From: Sebastes aleutianus
Lineage: Eukaryota; Chordata; Actinopteri; Perciformes; Sebastidae
Length of the DNA stretch: 64,000 nucleotides
Reading direction: 5' to 3'
NCBI GenBank assembly: GCA_916700875.1
Contig: CAKAKS010000004.1
Location: 13,846,534 to 13,910,533, forward strand
Below, piece after piece: positions 14,401-23,970 of this stretch. Every line of letters starts with the position of its first letter. Position 1 is the first letter of the stretch. A program made the translations under genes and the position numbers. The notes under the pieces were generated by a model that searched no databases, was not told the DNA's origin, and was given only the letters and a program-made list of their open reading frames with translations.

Positions 14401-17400
14401 AGGACACTGTATGTTCCTTTAATTGCACACCTTCACTTTCACCTTCAGCTCGGCATATCTAATGTAACAGGTTCCTTACGAGGAAGTCAATTAGTTTGCG
14501 CGTGTGTGTGTGCATGAGTGTGTGGGTTAGCATAAGCGAAGGTGTCAGAAGTTTTTCACGTTTCACACATTGGGTCCTGGAAGTCATAGCTTACCCTCAC
14601 TGAAATCTCATCCAATAACAGACACTGAAATAACTCCCCTGCCTCCTTCGCCCGTCACCCACTTACAGTCCCAGCAGAAACAACTGCTGTTCTCTGCATT
14701 ACTCCCGAAACACACACACACCTACCTAACAACAGGATGTCTGGCAGCGCTGCAAATTAACTCTTTCTGGGAATCCAGCTAGCTGTCGAGAGGACTTATT
14801 TGTTTAAATCCGCAACGCCATGGTAATATGCCCAGTGTTTTATGTCAGATTTCAACACAAAACCTCGCAGAAATGTTACATAACTGCCGTATAGAACAAA
14901 TAAACTGTTGGAGGTGTGGAGTATATTTTTCGTTTTTCATTCTACACGTGCAAAGAGGGAATGTATCGGCGTTACAGCAATCTGTTTTAGAGTTGCCTGT
15001 GGTCTGTCTTGCACAATAAGGCCAAATGATGACTGACAGAGCCAGGGCTAAAACAGGAAGGAGAATTTGTTTACCTGAAACTCTATCTCTGCTCAGAAAT
15101 GACCTCTGTTGGAAGTGAGCTGCAAATAAACGCGTCAGTATTGTCATATCTGTTCTGCTTTTTCCCCTGGTTATCCCTTTTTGCCAACGTACGGTACTGA
15201 AACAGAAACATTGAAGAGATTTCGGCTATCAATAATGGAGAAATGCAGCTCAGTTATAACCTTCATTTCTAGCAACATCATTTTCCCCTTCGATTTTCTC
15301 GACAAGTGACCTCCTTGCACGAAAAAAAGAATCAATGTTTACACTGATAAGCAGACTGAAACACATCGCATTGAGCTGTGGTCACTGCCAAACGATCTGC
15401 AAACCGCAGCACATAGGACATTTTGTGCTTGAGCGGGGGTCAACACAATGATTTTAACCATTAATGAATGGTTATGGGTCTGAAAACGTTTAGCTGCGGC
15501 CACAACTACAGTAGGTTTCAAGCCAAAAGTGACCAAAACTCTCTGAGTGGCTACAGTGTCAATGTCTTAAATAATGATAAATACAAGCAGCACCCTTCCA
15601 GCTACACTCATTCCATCGTCCTCAAACTTGCAGAGAAAGCAGGCTCGGAAAAGTGTCGACCGAGACACATATTTTTCAGCTGTTGAATGTGGTGCAGCCG
15701 GCTTGTCAAGCTGCTGTTGTTTGCACAGTTAGCCCAGCAGGGGAGGCCTCGTAACCAAGACCCCCACCCACCCTGACCGCACTTCTGCTGGGGCCCGTAA
15801 AGAAAAACACCTCCCCTGCTAAAGTCTTTCAGCGCAGCGCACACAGCATTGTGTATTTCGCTTAACACTTCATTTGTGGCCAGGTTTTTTTACCCCCCCT
15901 CTTCCTTGGTCATCTGGTTGCATTCCAAAGGGTACAGAGGTGTACTTCCTTTGCAAGTTTGGGTTTCCTGTTCATAATCGATGGTGCATGCAGAGAAAAT
16001 GCTAAGAAAGCAATGGGAAAGATATGGGAATTGGAGAAAGCGAAGTTGAGAAACCTGGCAGAGAAGAGAAGGTGTGATAAGATGGTGTGAGAGAAGATAC
16101 GGATGCAAAGGGGTGACTAGGAAAAGTGATCTATTGCCTGCCCAAACTACTACTATAATTTCCCACGGCAATATGCAATGTTTCATGCAGCGCATTCCAG
16201 CCCACATCAATTCACATCAGAGGCCCCCGGGGCTGACCATTGTCTAAATTTGGTCAACCAGCGAATACCATTATCTGCCATTATCATGTTCTAACAGGAA
16301 CATAGTTTGACCAGAACAGCATAGCCAATTATTGCAGGCTTGACTTGAACAGGAAACTGTCTCATTTAATGGGCATCATATGTAAGACACACAGGTAAAT
16401 GGTGGTCTGATATTGGGATTTATAATATCTTTGAAATGATAATAGCAGCGTCAGCGTAGAGTGCTCGAGGGATGACGTGTTTTTGTAGGCCAACCTGGAA
16501 GTTAACATCACCCTGGGTTCCCTCGATAAAAAGCCAATGGGATTTTTCCATTGGGTTTTAAATTATTGCAGAAAATAATCTCTGTGGCAAACAAACATTT
16601 ATGATACTTAAACGTTTTGTTCAGCAAGATTATCTCCACAAATGACACCACTGTTATGATTTTTGAATTGTAAATGCAATCGCCAGAAGTTAGGCTATAA
16701 AAGAACTACACCACGGTCGCATGAGCGCAAGTATACACAACTAGGCTGTAAAGTTGATGACGTTTAGTAGCCTCATTTAGCAACTTGTTAGCAACCGCCT
16801 TTTTTAAGACACGTTAAAGCTTCAAAATTCACAAGTGGGGTATTTATTGATGAAATTTCTTAAGCTTGTGTTAACCACAGACCTTATTGCAGGCATCTAA
16901 CTAAAATCCCATTCAAATAACCCATTGACTTCCAGATGAGGGAACCGGAAGTGCTAAAATGCAAACTCATTTCTGGGTTATAGGACTCATTCCTGTAGCC
17001 TCTATTCTCAATAATAAACAAAGAGCAAATATCAGCCTATCAGCTATCAGCTCGCAGGTAGAGGCGATCGTCCTCTTGGGCTTAAAGCAGATATTTGTGA
17101 GATCATTGGAATTTGCCAATTCGATCTACATGTGTTTTGCATCTCTGCAAAGTTTTACGACCGTGCTCCCTGAAGTATACGTGGAAGGCGCTGTTCTTTC
17201 TTTTTAAAGTGCATTTGGAGCTCTGTTTACATTCTTGCCATTGCATCAAGCACACACGGATACGCCTTGTTGCCTCTCCTGTTGGTGATATTTGTGGACA
17301 GGATGCAGCCAGTGCAGGTGAGGGTCCAGCTTTGTGACATTAGGGTGGCATCTCTGCTATTTTGGGACATTGTTGTCCTTTTTGCTTCACTGGAGCGTGA

Positions 17401-20400
17401 CCTTGGATGTGGACTGGAGCACTCTTAGGAGTTACAGTATATTATTTGGGACATTTTTTTTTCATACTATGGTATTCAGCTGCTGCTCTTAGAAGCCAGT
17501 GGACGTGTTTTGAGCACTTTTGGCAATTTTATTTAATCCAAACCAGTTTCTCTTAACATTGAAGCTGTCTGTTTCACACGCTTGCCCACATTATTTAATT
17601 AAACCTCTCGGGTAAAGTTAATTCAAGGCTAATTTATTAGTCTAGACCGTAATTATTGTCTAATTGGACAGCCACATCATCCAACAATAAATTGAAATGG
17701 CAGACTCATCCCGAAATGAAACCTGCCAATACAGCTTTATCTTAAACCACTAACATCAGCGTCACCTCAGACCCAGAGCGCAGCCCAGCAAAGCCAAGTT
17801 AAACATCAAGGCGGGCGGGGGCCCTTTCTCCCATGATGCCATCTGTTTGTCTTGGAGAGCTTCAAACACTGACACTTCTCTGTTTATACCTGTGGGTCAA
17901 CATTTGAGTGAGAGGCAGAACCGCTGTACTGAAGGTGCGTTGAATCTTCGGCGGATCGCTACGGAGTGTGAATGCTTATCCGGGGAATTTTTTGGGGCCT
18001 CTCTGTGTTGGATAATGACAGAATGGGAACGGAGCCACAGGGATAAGAGAGAGAGGGAGGGAGGCGGCGAGAGAGAGAGAGGGCAAGAAAAGGAAACGGA
18101 TGAAGGGGGGGAGGAAAGATGGGGATTTGAATTGATGTTATCTCCGACGTCTCTGTGATGATTGCCACAGAGGGTCAGCCGGGTTATGGTTTAATACAAT
18201 GGCAGACAATAACAGAACTGATGGGCAAATGGCTGTGTATGGGCACTTGGGGATTTGTGTGTGTGTGTGTGTGTGCATCTGCATGCACGAGTGTGTATGG
18301 AGAGCAAGGGAGCATGTCTATGAAGTCTTCCAGTACGGTGAAGCTGTGAGGTTTCTGAAAGGTGACAGCGGTTCAACACAGACAGAAGGAAAAAACTGAG
18401 AAGTATGGAGCCCCATTTCAAAATAAAAGCGCAGAAAACCATTGAAAATCCATGAGACCTGAACAGTTATTCTTGCCTGACAGATCTGCAAATAAGATTT
18501 CAGCATGTATCCTTCCAAGCCATTATGTGCGTTCCAATACCCATACTACCATTGAGTATGCCAGAAAAAACTTGAGTATGTGCCAATACATAGTATGTCA
18601 AATGCAGTATGTCCAAAGGTTCCAAATGTTTCTATTGCTCTTGCTTGCCTCGCTCTTATTCTCCACATCTTCTTTTCAACTATTTTGAGACCTTTTTTTT
18701 CCATCCCTCCCTCTCTCATTGCTTCTCATTTCTATGTGCAACCCTCCTTTATCAATTTTACACTCTATTTTTTTATTGACCTACTGTATTCCTTGCTAGC
18801 CTTCATGCTATTTCTCTCACCTTACATACTCTTGTTGCATGCCTCTCCATATTTCACCCCTGGGTGCCCCTGGAGCTAAAAAAAAAAAAAAACTGTAACT
18901 GGAGACAGTAGAAAGGAGCTGCTGGCTCAGCATTTCTCCACTACAGTGTGCCTTGACCAGAAGCCTGCCAGGCAGAGTGCACGTACATGTACACACACAC
19001 ACGCACACGAGGGGTCCTCAAGTCCAACCTCTCAATTATACAATTACACAGTCCAGCAATTGCCCCACAGCAGGAACTGTTTATTTGCCTTTACCGTCGA
19101 ATAATACTGCCTTTTGTTCTGCAGCTCTTTAAGTGGAGATGAAAGGATGATAAAACCTCATTACTTTCTACACACTGTATCGATTTTTAACCTCCTAACA
19201 GTAAGTACCGTTGGTGGCAATGCACTGTGGCGGTCAAGCAGCAGTGCCTATACACATGTAGTGCATTTGGAAAAGTTCCAGATCTTTCACAAGGTGTGGT
19301 GTTCCTGTGTGTGTTTAGTGGGGGGTTAGACAGCTGGTAAAACAAGCCCGGGTGCCGTGCTCTGATTCTAATTGCACTGTGAAAAGTGATCTGGCGCTGT
19401 ACACACACGTGATGGCCAAAGGATAAAGTCAAACAAATCTCTCGGCATGAGTAAAAAAAAACAAAAAAACGCAGTAGTAATGTGATCATTGGCGAGTTGG
19501 TGGAATTCTTTTCTTCTGGCAAAACAACCAAAGTCACATGGGTACAGGCATATGTGTGTGTGTGTGTGTGGGGCTCATGTGTGAAGGTGCTTAGATGCTG
19601 CCTGTGTGTGTGTGAGCCAATAGGGACAAGTGCCAGCCGGGTCTGGTGACTGGGTCAGCTCGCTAAGCTATACGCTCCACGAGTGTGCAAGACTCTTAGG
19701 GAGTTCAGAATGGGGTCAAAGCGTTTTAAAGGGACTGTTTGTAACTTTTTACACGTATAAATCTACCGGGTCGGGATCCCATGCGCGCTCGCATATGCCT
19801 GCTTCGCTGCCTGCTTGCCTTCACTCACACAACGCGCGTGTTCTCGCTGTCTCGCTCCACCTCTACATGTGCATGCGTGCACACTACACACTGCAGGAGA
19901 GTTCGTTTAGCTGTGAGAATATCTAAAGTCGGGAGACGATAACGTTTCTTTTCCTGCTTCAGCCCCGGAGGTTTTATATTGTGGTTTTAGCTGACGTGTG
20001 TCGCCTCACTGTTTTGAGCGATGCTCGTTCATCTCTATTTAGAGCGAGCACAAGCGCGAGCCCGACGCTGACTTTCGTTGACTTAACGGCCACAGGTGTC
20101 GCTGTTAACAAGCAATTCTGAAAGTTACAAACAGTCCCTTTAACTAAATGAAGTATAAATGGGAATCAAATCTCAACAGACATCCTCCCATCCACCTACC
20201 ATGTGCTCCATGTTGGACGAAGGAGGATAAACCTGGCCTCGGAGCTTGTTGTGAAGGTCAAGGATGAGCTGAGCATCGCCGTCGGTGATGGCCCTCTTCC
20301 CCCTCTGCTTGGCCTCCCACCAATCCCCCTCCTCGTCCAGATACTTGTCCAGGATCTGCTCCCAGCCCGTGGAGTTGGGAAGCATCACCATGGAGGTGGC

Positions 20401-20451
20401 GGTCTGGAGCAGCAGGAGCAGGGACACGCCCCTCAGAGATACATGCCTCAT
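5438..20451 (-). CDS. crispld1: crispld1, cysteine-rich secretory protein LCCL domain containing 1 (14 coding exons)
   Basis: Secreted CAP-superfamily protein with two LCCL domains. The spliced model has coding exons 20451-20200, 13736-13618, 11555-11423, 10810-10695, 10562-10462, 10371-10180, 9502-9442, 9355-9289, 9147-9017, 8898-8855, 8747-8675, 8578-8503, 8386-8253 and 5489-5438. They sum to 1551 bp (516 residues plus TGA), every junction is GT-AG and all phases agree. Residues 1-20 form a signal peptide, KQRGKR at about 49-54 is a basic site, and the CAP domain spans about 62-207 with CAP1 signature THYTQLVWATS (164-174) and CAP2 YLVCNYSPKGNW (199-210). A Pro-rich linker covers 241-304, then LCCL 1 (about 306-400) and LCCL 2 (about 407-507). 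Recalled human CRISPLD1 is 500 residues and aligns throughout; the extra length is mostly in the linker. Its adjacency to pi15 supports CRISPLD1 over CRISPLD2. The molecular activity is not established by sequence; an extracellular role is inferred. Confidence 0.95.
5490..8252 (-). other. crispld1: crispld1 last intron
   Basis: A 2763-bp intron. It contains a truncated inverted-repeat element at 6184-6550 and a C-rich tract near 7360. A repeat-free stretch at 7636-7870 has homeobox-like TAATTGCC and ATTATTTTAAA motifs and may be a conserved non-coding element; conservation cannot be tested here. Confidence 0.6.
6184..6550. mobile_element. family D copy 1, right end lost
   Basis: Begins TTAAAGCTGCAGTTGGTACC. 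The body shares GTCACTATATCCTGATAGTA and the CAAATGTTTTCAGAAACAT segment with 12868 and 22192. Located in the crispld1 terminal intron. Confidence 0.65.
8253..8386 (-). CDS. crispld1: crispld1 exon 14: LCCL 2
   Basis: This is a 134-bp exon, from acceptor TTTGCAG to donor GTATGG. It encodes KSSICRAAVHSGVIRNDVGG then YIDVMPVDKRKHYIASFQNG and IFSE, ending in two bases of Ser500. If the intron were retained, the frame would run 11 more codons to a TAA at 8219-8221. Family comparison says it is spliced to 5489. Confidence 0.94.
8503..8578 (-). CDS. crispld1: crispld1 exon 13: LCCL 2
   Basis: This is a 76-bp exon, from acceptor ATTTTTAG to donor GTAAGT. It encodes LYCPRNCLGENPHISRVIGT then RIYSD (431-455). 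YCPRNC is the LCCL hallmark. Confidence 0.94.
8675..8747 (-). CDS. crispld1: crispld1 exon 12: start of LCCL 2
   Basis: This is a 73-bp exon, from acceptor CTTACAG to donor GTATGA. It encodes KAITCETTVAQMCSYQKPTK then HCP (407-429), with split codons on both sides. It matches human CRISPLD1 in order and cysteine positions. Confidence 0.93.
8855..8898 (-). CDS. crispld1: crispld1 exon 11: end of LCCL 1
   Basis: This is a 44-bp exon between acceptor TTGACAG and donor GTTAGT. It encodes KYLSANSFTVSRVA (392-405). It is too short to stand out as an open frame. Its phases fit exons 10 and 12, and the peptide matches human KYQSANSFTVSKV. Confidence 0.92.
9017..9147 (-). CDS. crispld1: crispld1 exon 10: LCCL domain 1
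   Basis: This exon is 131 bp, from acceptor TTTGCAG to donor GTGAGA. It encodes QSSVCRAGLHAGVIDNDGGW then MDVTRQGRKDFFIKSNKNG. The SSVCRAGLHAGVI core is the conserved LCCL motif. Confidence 0.95.
9289..9355 (-). CDS. crispld1: crispld1 exon 9: LCCL domain 1
   Basis: This exon is 67 bp, from acceptor TTTACAG to donor GTGAGT. It encodes YECPAGCLDRTGKVVGTVHY then EM. YxCPxxC followed by GTxxY is the LCCL hallmark. Confidence 0.94.
9442..9502 (-). CDS. crispld1: crispld1 exon 8: start of LCCL domain 1
   Basis: This exon is 61 bp, from acceptor TTTTTCAG to donor GTACAG. It encodes QLVTCDTKLRDQCKGTPCN (306-324), nearly identical to human CRISPLD1. Confidence 0.94.
9503..10179 (-). other. crispld1: crispld1 intron between linker and LCCL 1
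   Basis: A 677-bp intron. No repeat family or extra exon recognised. The plus-strand open frame at 9605-9925 has no family resemblance. Confidence 0.6.
10180..10371 (-). CDS. crispld1: crispld1 exon 7: Pro/acidic linker between CAP and LCCL domains
   Basis: This exon is 192 bp and encodes residues 241-304 (DDSSYPPQEETEENN, then Pro-rich sequence, ending NTQQM). The acceptor is ACTTGAAG and the donor GTAAGC. Both junction phases agree (G|AT before, T|CT after). Low complexity and high GC keep several frames open here. It is the least conserved part of the protein, about 17 residues longer than the human linker as I recall it. Confidence 0.88.
10462..10562 (-). CDS. crispld1: crispld1 exon 6: Cys-rich segment after the CAP domain
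   Basis: This exon is 101 bp, from acceptor GAACAG to donor GTATGT. It encodes GNWWGHSPYKHGNPCSACPP, then SYGGSCKDNLCYK (residues 208-240). The spacing of the cysteines matches pi15 exon 6 and the hinge-like region of CRISP proteins. Confidence 0.94.
10695..10810 (-). CDS. crispld1: crispld1 exon 5: CAP1 and CAP2 signatures
   Basis: This exon is 116 bp, from acceptor TTTGCAG to donor GTAAGC. It encodes residues 169-206 (LVWATSSRIGCAVNMCYNM, then WGQIW and YLVCNYSP) plus two bases of K207. The exon closes the CAP fold. Confidence 0.95.
10858..11366. mobile_element. family B element in crispld1 intron
   Basis: Begins TTAAAGAGGACCTATTATGC and ends CACAATAGGTCCCCTTTAA: terminal inverted repeats with TTAA at each edge, 509 bp. 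Contains a poly-A run and CCAAT-like GATTGG repeats. Homologous to 39856-40382. Confidence 0.75.
11423..11555 (-). CDS. crispld1: crispld1 exon 4: CAP domain, Cys-rich stretch
   Basis: This exon is 133 bp, from acceptor TCTCCAG to donor GTAGCT. It encodes YRPPTFHVQAWYDEVKDYS and the cluster CNPYCPFRCSGPVC, then THYTQ, the first half of the CAP1 signature. It closely matches human CRISPLD1. Confidence 0.95.
12706..12867. mobile_element. family K fragment in crispld1 intron
   Basis: Matches the left half of the 1166 element, including TCTGTTATTTCTTTATAGCA and ATTATTGATTTCTTAAA. Directly abuts a family D copy at TTAA. Confidence 0.55.
12868..13410. mobile_element. family D copy 2 in crispld1 intron
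   Basis: Begins TTAAAGCTGAAGTAGGCGAG and shares GGTCACTATATCGTGACAGT and CTCGCCTCAAATGTTTTCAG with copies 1 and 3. The right edge, near CTTTTAAAGCC, is approximate. Confidence 0.6.
13618..13736 (-). CDS. crispld1: crispld1 exon 3: CAP domain core
   Basis: This exon is 119 bp, from acceptor TGTGCAG to donor GTACAA. It encodes residues 85-123 plus two bases of R124, including VWDTELER, CLWEHGP and IGQNLGAHWG. His105 in the WEHGP motif corresponds to a conserved CAP histidine. Length and phase equal those of pi15 exon 3. Confidence 0.95.
13737..20199 (-). other. crispld1: crispld1 large intron between exons 2 and 3
   Basis: A 6463-bp intron. It holds a TTAA-flanked inverted-repeat element (19726-20143), GT microsatellites near 18257 and 19553, and a poly-A run near 18880. 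The 17640-17960 stretch is repeat-free and could be a regulatory element, but that is only an impression. Confidence 0.6.
19726..20143. mobile_element. family C element with perfect terminal inverted repeats
   Basis: A 418-bp element. The first 23 bases (19726-19748, beginning TTAAAGGGACTG) are the exact reverse complement of the last 23 (20121-20143). The interior is CpG-rich and non-coding. It sits 56 bp from the splice donor of crispld1 exon 2. Perfect ends suggest recent activity. Confidence 0.85.
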
Positions 20452-20452
20452 C
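20200..20452 (-). CDS. crispld1: crispld1 exon 2: start codon, signal peptide, start of CAP domain
   Basis: Coding runs 20451-20200, 84 codons. The ATG at 20451 is preceded by a pyrimidine-rich tract and AG with one G before it, so an acceptor probably sits at 20453-20454. An in-frame Met 21 codons upstream (20514) would then be intronic. The exon encodes a Leu-rich signal peptide, sequon NST at 26-28, an acidic DEEGDWW stretch, the KQRGKR basic site and the conserved ILDLHNKLR helix. It ends in ATG before the donor GTAGGT. Confidence 0.93.
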
Positions 20453-20690
20453 CTGGAGATGGAGATGGTGATGGTGGTGTTGATTCCTCTCAAACTCAGG
20501 GGCCAGCACAGCAAGACTCTTCTTCTTCTTCTACAGCGTTAGCTGGAGAGGAGCCGAGAGGAGAGAGCCAAACAGGATTATTATTGTGAAGGATTGGAGC
20601 TGGAGTTTCTGTATCAAATTTGCTGAGGTCAATATTGAACTTGGTGAGGACAGCGCGTTTTGGCTTGCAGACACTTGGGTTTGGTGCAGT

Positions 20691-21156
20691 GCCTCGGGTA
20701 ACCTCATGGAGTTCACTAAGGGGAAAGCTGGCAGAATGACTAGTGAAAGTGTGGATTAAGGAAATCACTACTAGTGTTGAACTTCCTTTTAAGATTTTAA
20801 AACTTTAATAAAAAAAGAAAGACAGCTTTGGAGCAGCATCAATTCACATTAAGCTGTAATAAAAGTGCACAGAATGATGCACAATGCATTCACAATACTG
20901 CATTTCCAGTTGCCTCGGGTAACCGCATGGAGTTCACTGGGGGGAAAACTGGCAGAATGACTAGTGAAAGTGTGGATTAAGGAAATCACTACTATAGTGT
21001 TGAACTTCCTTTTAAGATTTTAAAACTTTTTTCCCTAAATATAAATAAAAAAAGAAAGACAGCTTTGGAGCAGCATCAATTCCCATTAAGCTGTAATAAA
21101 AAGTGCACAGAATGATGCACAATGCATTCATCACAATACTGCATGCATTTCCAGTT
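20691..21156. repeat. tandem duplication, two copies of about 221 and 245 bp
   Basis: Copy 1 (20691-20911) and copy 2 (20912-21156) both run from GCCTCGGGTAACC to CATTTCCAGTT. They differ by a few substitutions and short insertions in copy 2. They lie in the presumed first intron of crispld1. Confidence 0.9.
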
Positions 21157-21297
21157 GAACTTTTTTTGGTGCATGCTGCAATGCTGACAGAAGCTGATAT
21201 AACGTGCCAATGCCTAATGGAAAACGTGGAGAGAGTAATGCATATTGAAATAGAAATGGAGTGGTGTGATTTAACGGAGACTTGGGAAATAATTTAC

Positions 21298-21700
21298 CTT
21301 TAATGAATTGGAATGCAGCCCTGCTTCTTGAGATCCTGACAGAGATCTGGCTGGGAGAAAAAAACTTCAGCAGCAAGAAGAAAAGTCCTCCTTCAGTTGC
21401 AGAACTCAGGTGGAGAAGTGGTGGTGGTGGTGGTGGTGGTGGTGTCTGTCGCTGGCTGCCATATGACATAAATCAAAAGCTGTGATGTGGTCGCTTCACT
21501 CCGTTTGAGGAAAAAGAGAGAAAGCAAGAGAGAGGGAGAGAGTGGGTCTTTCTTCTTTCGGGATTCTTGCACCAAAGCCGCTAAAGCATCACTTATCCAC
21601 ATTTTATCCTCAACTTGGCTGCTCTTGGAGAGTGGCCGCCCATCACCACGCCTCTCCAAACGGCCCACACTAGCTCGTGCCAAGACCCTCCGCGCGCGCA
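21298..21700 (-). other. crispld1: probable non-coding first exon of crispld1
   Basis: On the minus strand a GC-rich start (about 21715-21600) leads into sequence ending ATTAAAG before a good donor, GTAAAT, at 21297. This would splice to the acceptor one base before the crispld1 ATG, removing an 845-bp intron. The exon contains a CCA-repeat tract (about 21443-21419) and a 102-codon open frame (21701-21393). The right-hand boundary is a guess. No clear TATA box is visible, only a weak CTATACAC near 21720. Confidence 0.45.
21419..21443. repeat. GGT/ACC trinucleotide repeat in presumed crispld1 5' exon
   Basis: Eight uninterrupted GGT units on the plus strand, CCA repeats on the transcribed strand. 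Confidence 0.85.
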
Positions 21701-21801
21701 TCTGAGCTCGTGCGAGTGTATAGTAGTAGGCCTATGAGCAGAAAGTTAGTTTTTTTTCCTCCAATGTTGTACAAGTTAAACTCTAAAACGCAAAAATAAG
21801 C

Positions 21802-22195
21802 AATTCTGTTATATTCTTGCAGAGACTTTTATAGTTTACTGCACTCATATTGCACTTATTGGTTATGGTACTAAATCTTCACTCTCATAACAATATCATC
21901 TTTTTTTATCTCAAGTATTATAATACTTCTGATATTGGTATTTTATATTTGAATCATGTCATTCCTTTGTCAATGATTCATCCAAACAGTACACTTAATT
22001 CTGTTATATTCTTGCAGAGATTTTTATAGTTTACTGCACTCATATTGCACCTATTGGTTATGGTACTAAATCTTCAGTCTATCATAATAATACTATCTTT
22101 TTTTATCTCAAGTGTTATAATAGTTATGATGTTGGTATTTGATATATGAATCCTGTCATTCCTTTGTCAATGATTCATCCAAACAGTACACTTAA
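21802..22195. repeat. tandem duplication, period 195 bp
   Basis: Two copies, starting at 21802 and 21997, each run from AATTCTGTTATATTCTTGCA to CATCCAAACAGTACACTTAA with scattered mismatches. A family D element follows immediately. Upstream of crispld1. Confidence 0.9.
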
Positions 22196-22644
22196 AGCAG
22201 TATAGTGGGTGGCAAATATGATGACATTTTTTTTTAGAAAACGGTCACTATGTCCTGACAGTATAGTGCATGAGGCAGGTAATCACAGACTGAGGAAAAC
22301 AACCAATCAGAGCCGAGCTGGAGCCCTGCCGTCTCTGAGCAGCTGTCAATCACTCGCAAACTCCAATCAAACTGTCAAACTAGGCAGCGCTGATCAAATA
22401 TGAATCAATTTTCTGTTACTGTAATGCCTATTTCTCGCCTCAACTGTTTTCAGAAACATCTTGTAGTGTACTGTTTAACTGTATAATGAGAAAGTTTGTG
22501 ACCCGGCAGCCATGTTGAGACCAGTTGAGGATATACCAAGCACCGCCCACCAGCCGAAGCACTTGAATTACAATATGCTGAAAGGTTATTATGGGATTTT
22601 TTGCCCAAATGATGCCAAAAACATGCTCCCTACTGCAGGTTTAA
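22192..22644. mobile_element. family D copy 3
   Basis: Begins TTAAAGCAGTATAGTGGG and ends CTCCCTACTGCAGGTTTAA. The body has AACGGTCACTATGTCCTGAC and ACATCTTGTAGTGTACTGT. It is inserted exactly at the TTAA that ends the second copy of the 195-bp duplication. Confidence 0.7.
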
Positions 22645-23523
22645 AGGTTGTTGACTGTCTGCATGCCCTCTTACCTGGTAACATGGCTTTGGTCAAAAAA
22701 TACATTAACTTAAACCAGATCTTCCTCCTCTGTGGGGCCTGCCAGCAAAAGTGGCCCCATTCTCTTGACTCTAACTGTTCACAGGTGACTCCTTATGGGG
22801 GGATTAAAACACAAACCAACTCTCTGTTAATTCCAAACCCCGAACTTATCGTCACTGTTTCCCCTCCCGCTGCAAACACAGTGCGAATTCCATAATGGAC
22901 ACAGGCAGGTTTTGTCTTTTGTCATCTGGTCATTTTCTCTGGTTGCTGTGGCACATGTGGAAACAGTAGCTAATCACCAGGCAACTGTGTGTGTGTTTGC
23001 CCCCTGTACAGACTTACTTTCCACAGAGGGGGGACACAATCTCCTTGTGTTTTACCTGACAGACATAATAAACCAAACGCTGGCCAAGCCGACATGTCTT
23101 TTTCAGTAAATCCCCCTTGTTACCATGACTCCCTGATGTTTTCATGTTTTTTGGGGGCCCATAGCCCTTACTCATCAGGTGAGTCAGTGACTGAATGGAC
23201 AACTTCTGTCACCCAGTTATGGATGTATTTGAGTTCTGTAATTCATAATCTGTGAAAAAATAGGACACGCTATTGCACTCAAAACTATACAATGCAGTCT
23301 ACATTTTAAGAATCCTCCAGTCAGTGAAAGTACTCATCTCCTTAAGTAAAAGAGCAGAGAAAGTATCAAAATGTATATATTATCTTATTATATTATGTGT
23401 ATATGTATTTATTATATAAATTATTACAATATTAGGTCGTTGATACTGATGTATCAATGCATTTTACTGTTGTAAATGATTGAGGTGGAGCTAGTTTTAA
23501 CTAATTTATGTACAGCTAGTTTA

Positions 23524-23970
23524 GTCCAGTGGTTCCCAACCTATGGTGTCGGGCCCCTCCACTGGGTCACAAGATAAACCTGAGAGGTCCTGAGACCCCA
23601 TATGTGCCCCCATGTTCAAAAGTAATGCAGCAAAAGTGCCCTCTTGGATGCCCTAGATAAAACATGATATAGTGCTCTCTAAGGTGCCCTTTCAGTGGAG
23701 AAAACATGACAAATTGCCCTCTTGGATGCCCCTATGATAGATAAAACATGATACAGTGCCGTCTAAGGTGCCCTTCCAGTAGAGAAAAGGAGATGCAGTG
23801 CACTAATGGGTGCCCTTAAAATGGAGAAAATATGATGAAGTGCCATAATAGGCTGCCCTACATGCTAGAAAAGTTTCTTGCTCGCTGGTGCCCCGATTAT
23901 TTATTCCGCCCTTGCCCCTCAGACAGCCTGAGTCCGCCACTGCCTCAAAATGTAGGTACAGTACTTGATG
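23524..23970. repeat. dispersed repeat with internal tandem GTGCCCT units
   Basis: Opens with CCAGTGGTTCCCAACCTATG, a phrase typical of fish interspersed repeats. It then carries degenerate tandem units containing CTTGGATGCCC, ATAAAACATGATA and AAGGTGCCCTT, with GGAGAAAA recurring. Non-coding. Confidence 0.6.

Noticed and set aside
20452..20514. Alternative upstream start Met for crispld1 at 20514
   Set aside because: It would place a charged, Thr/Ile-rich extension before the signal peptide, and a splice acceptor lies just before the downstream ATG.
20203..20589. 128-codon plus-strand open frame
   Set aside because: It is antisense to crispld1 exon 2 and its residues are explained as the complement of the real coding sequence and flanking GC-rich DNA.
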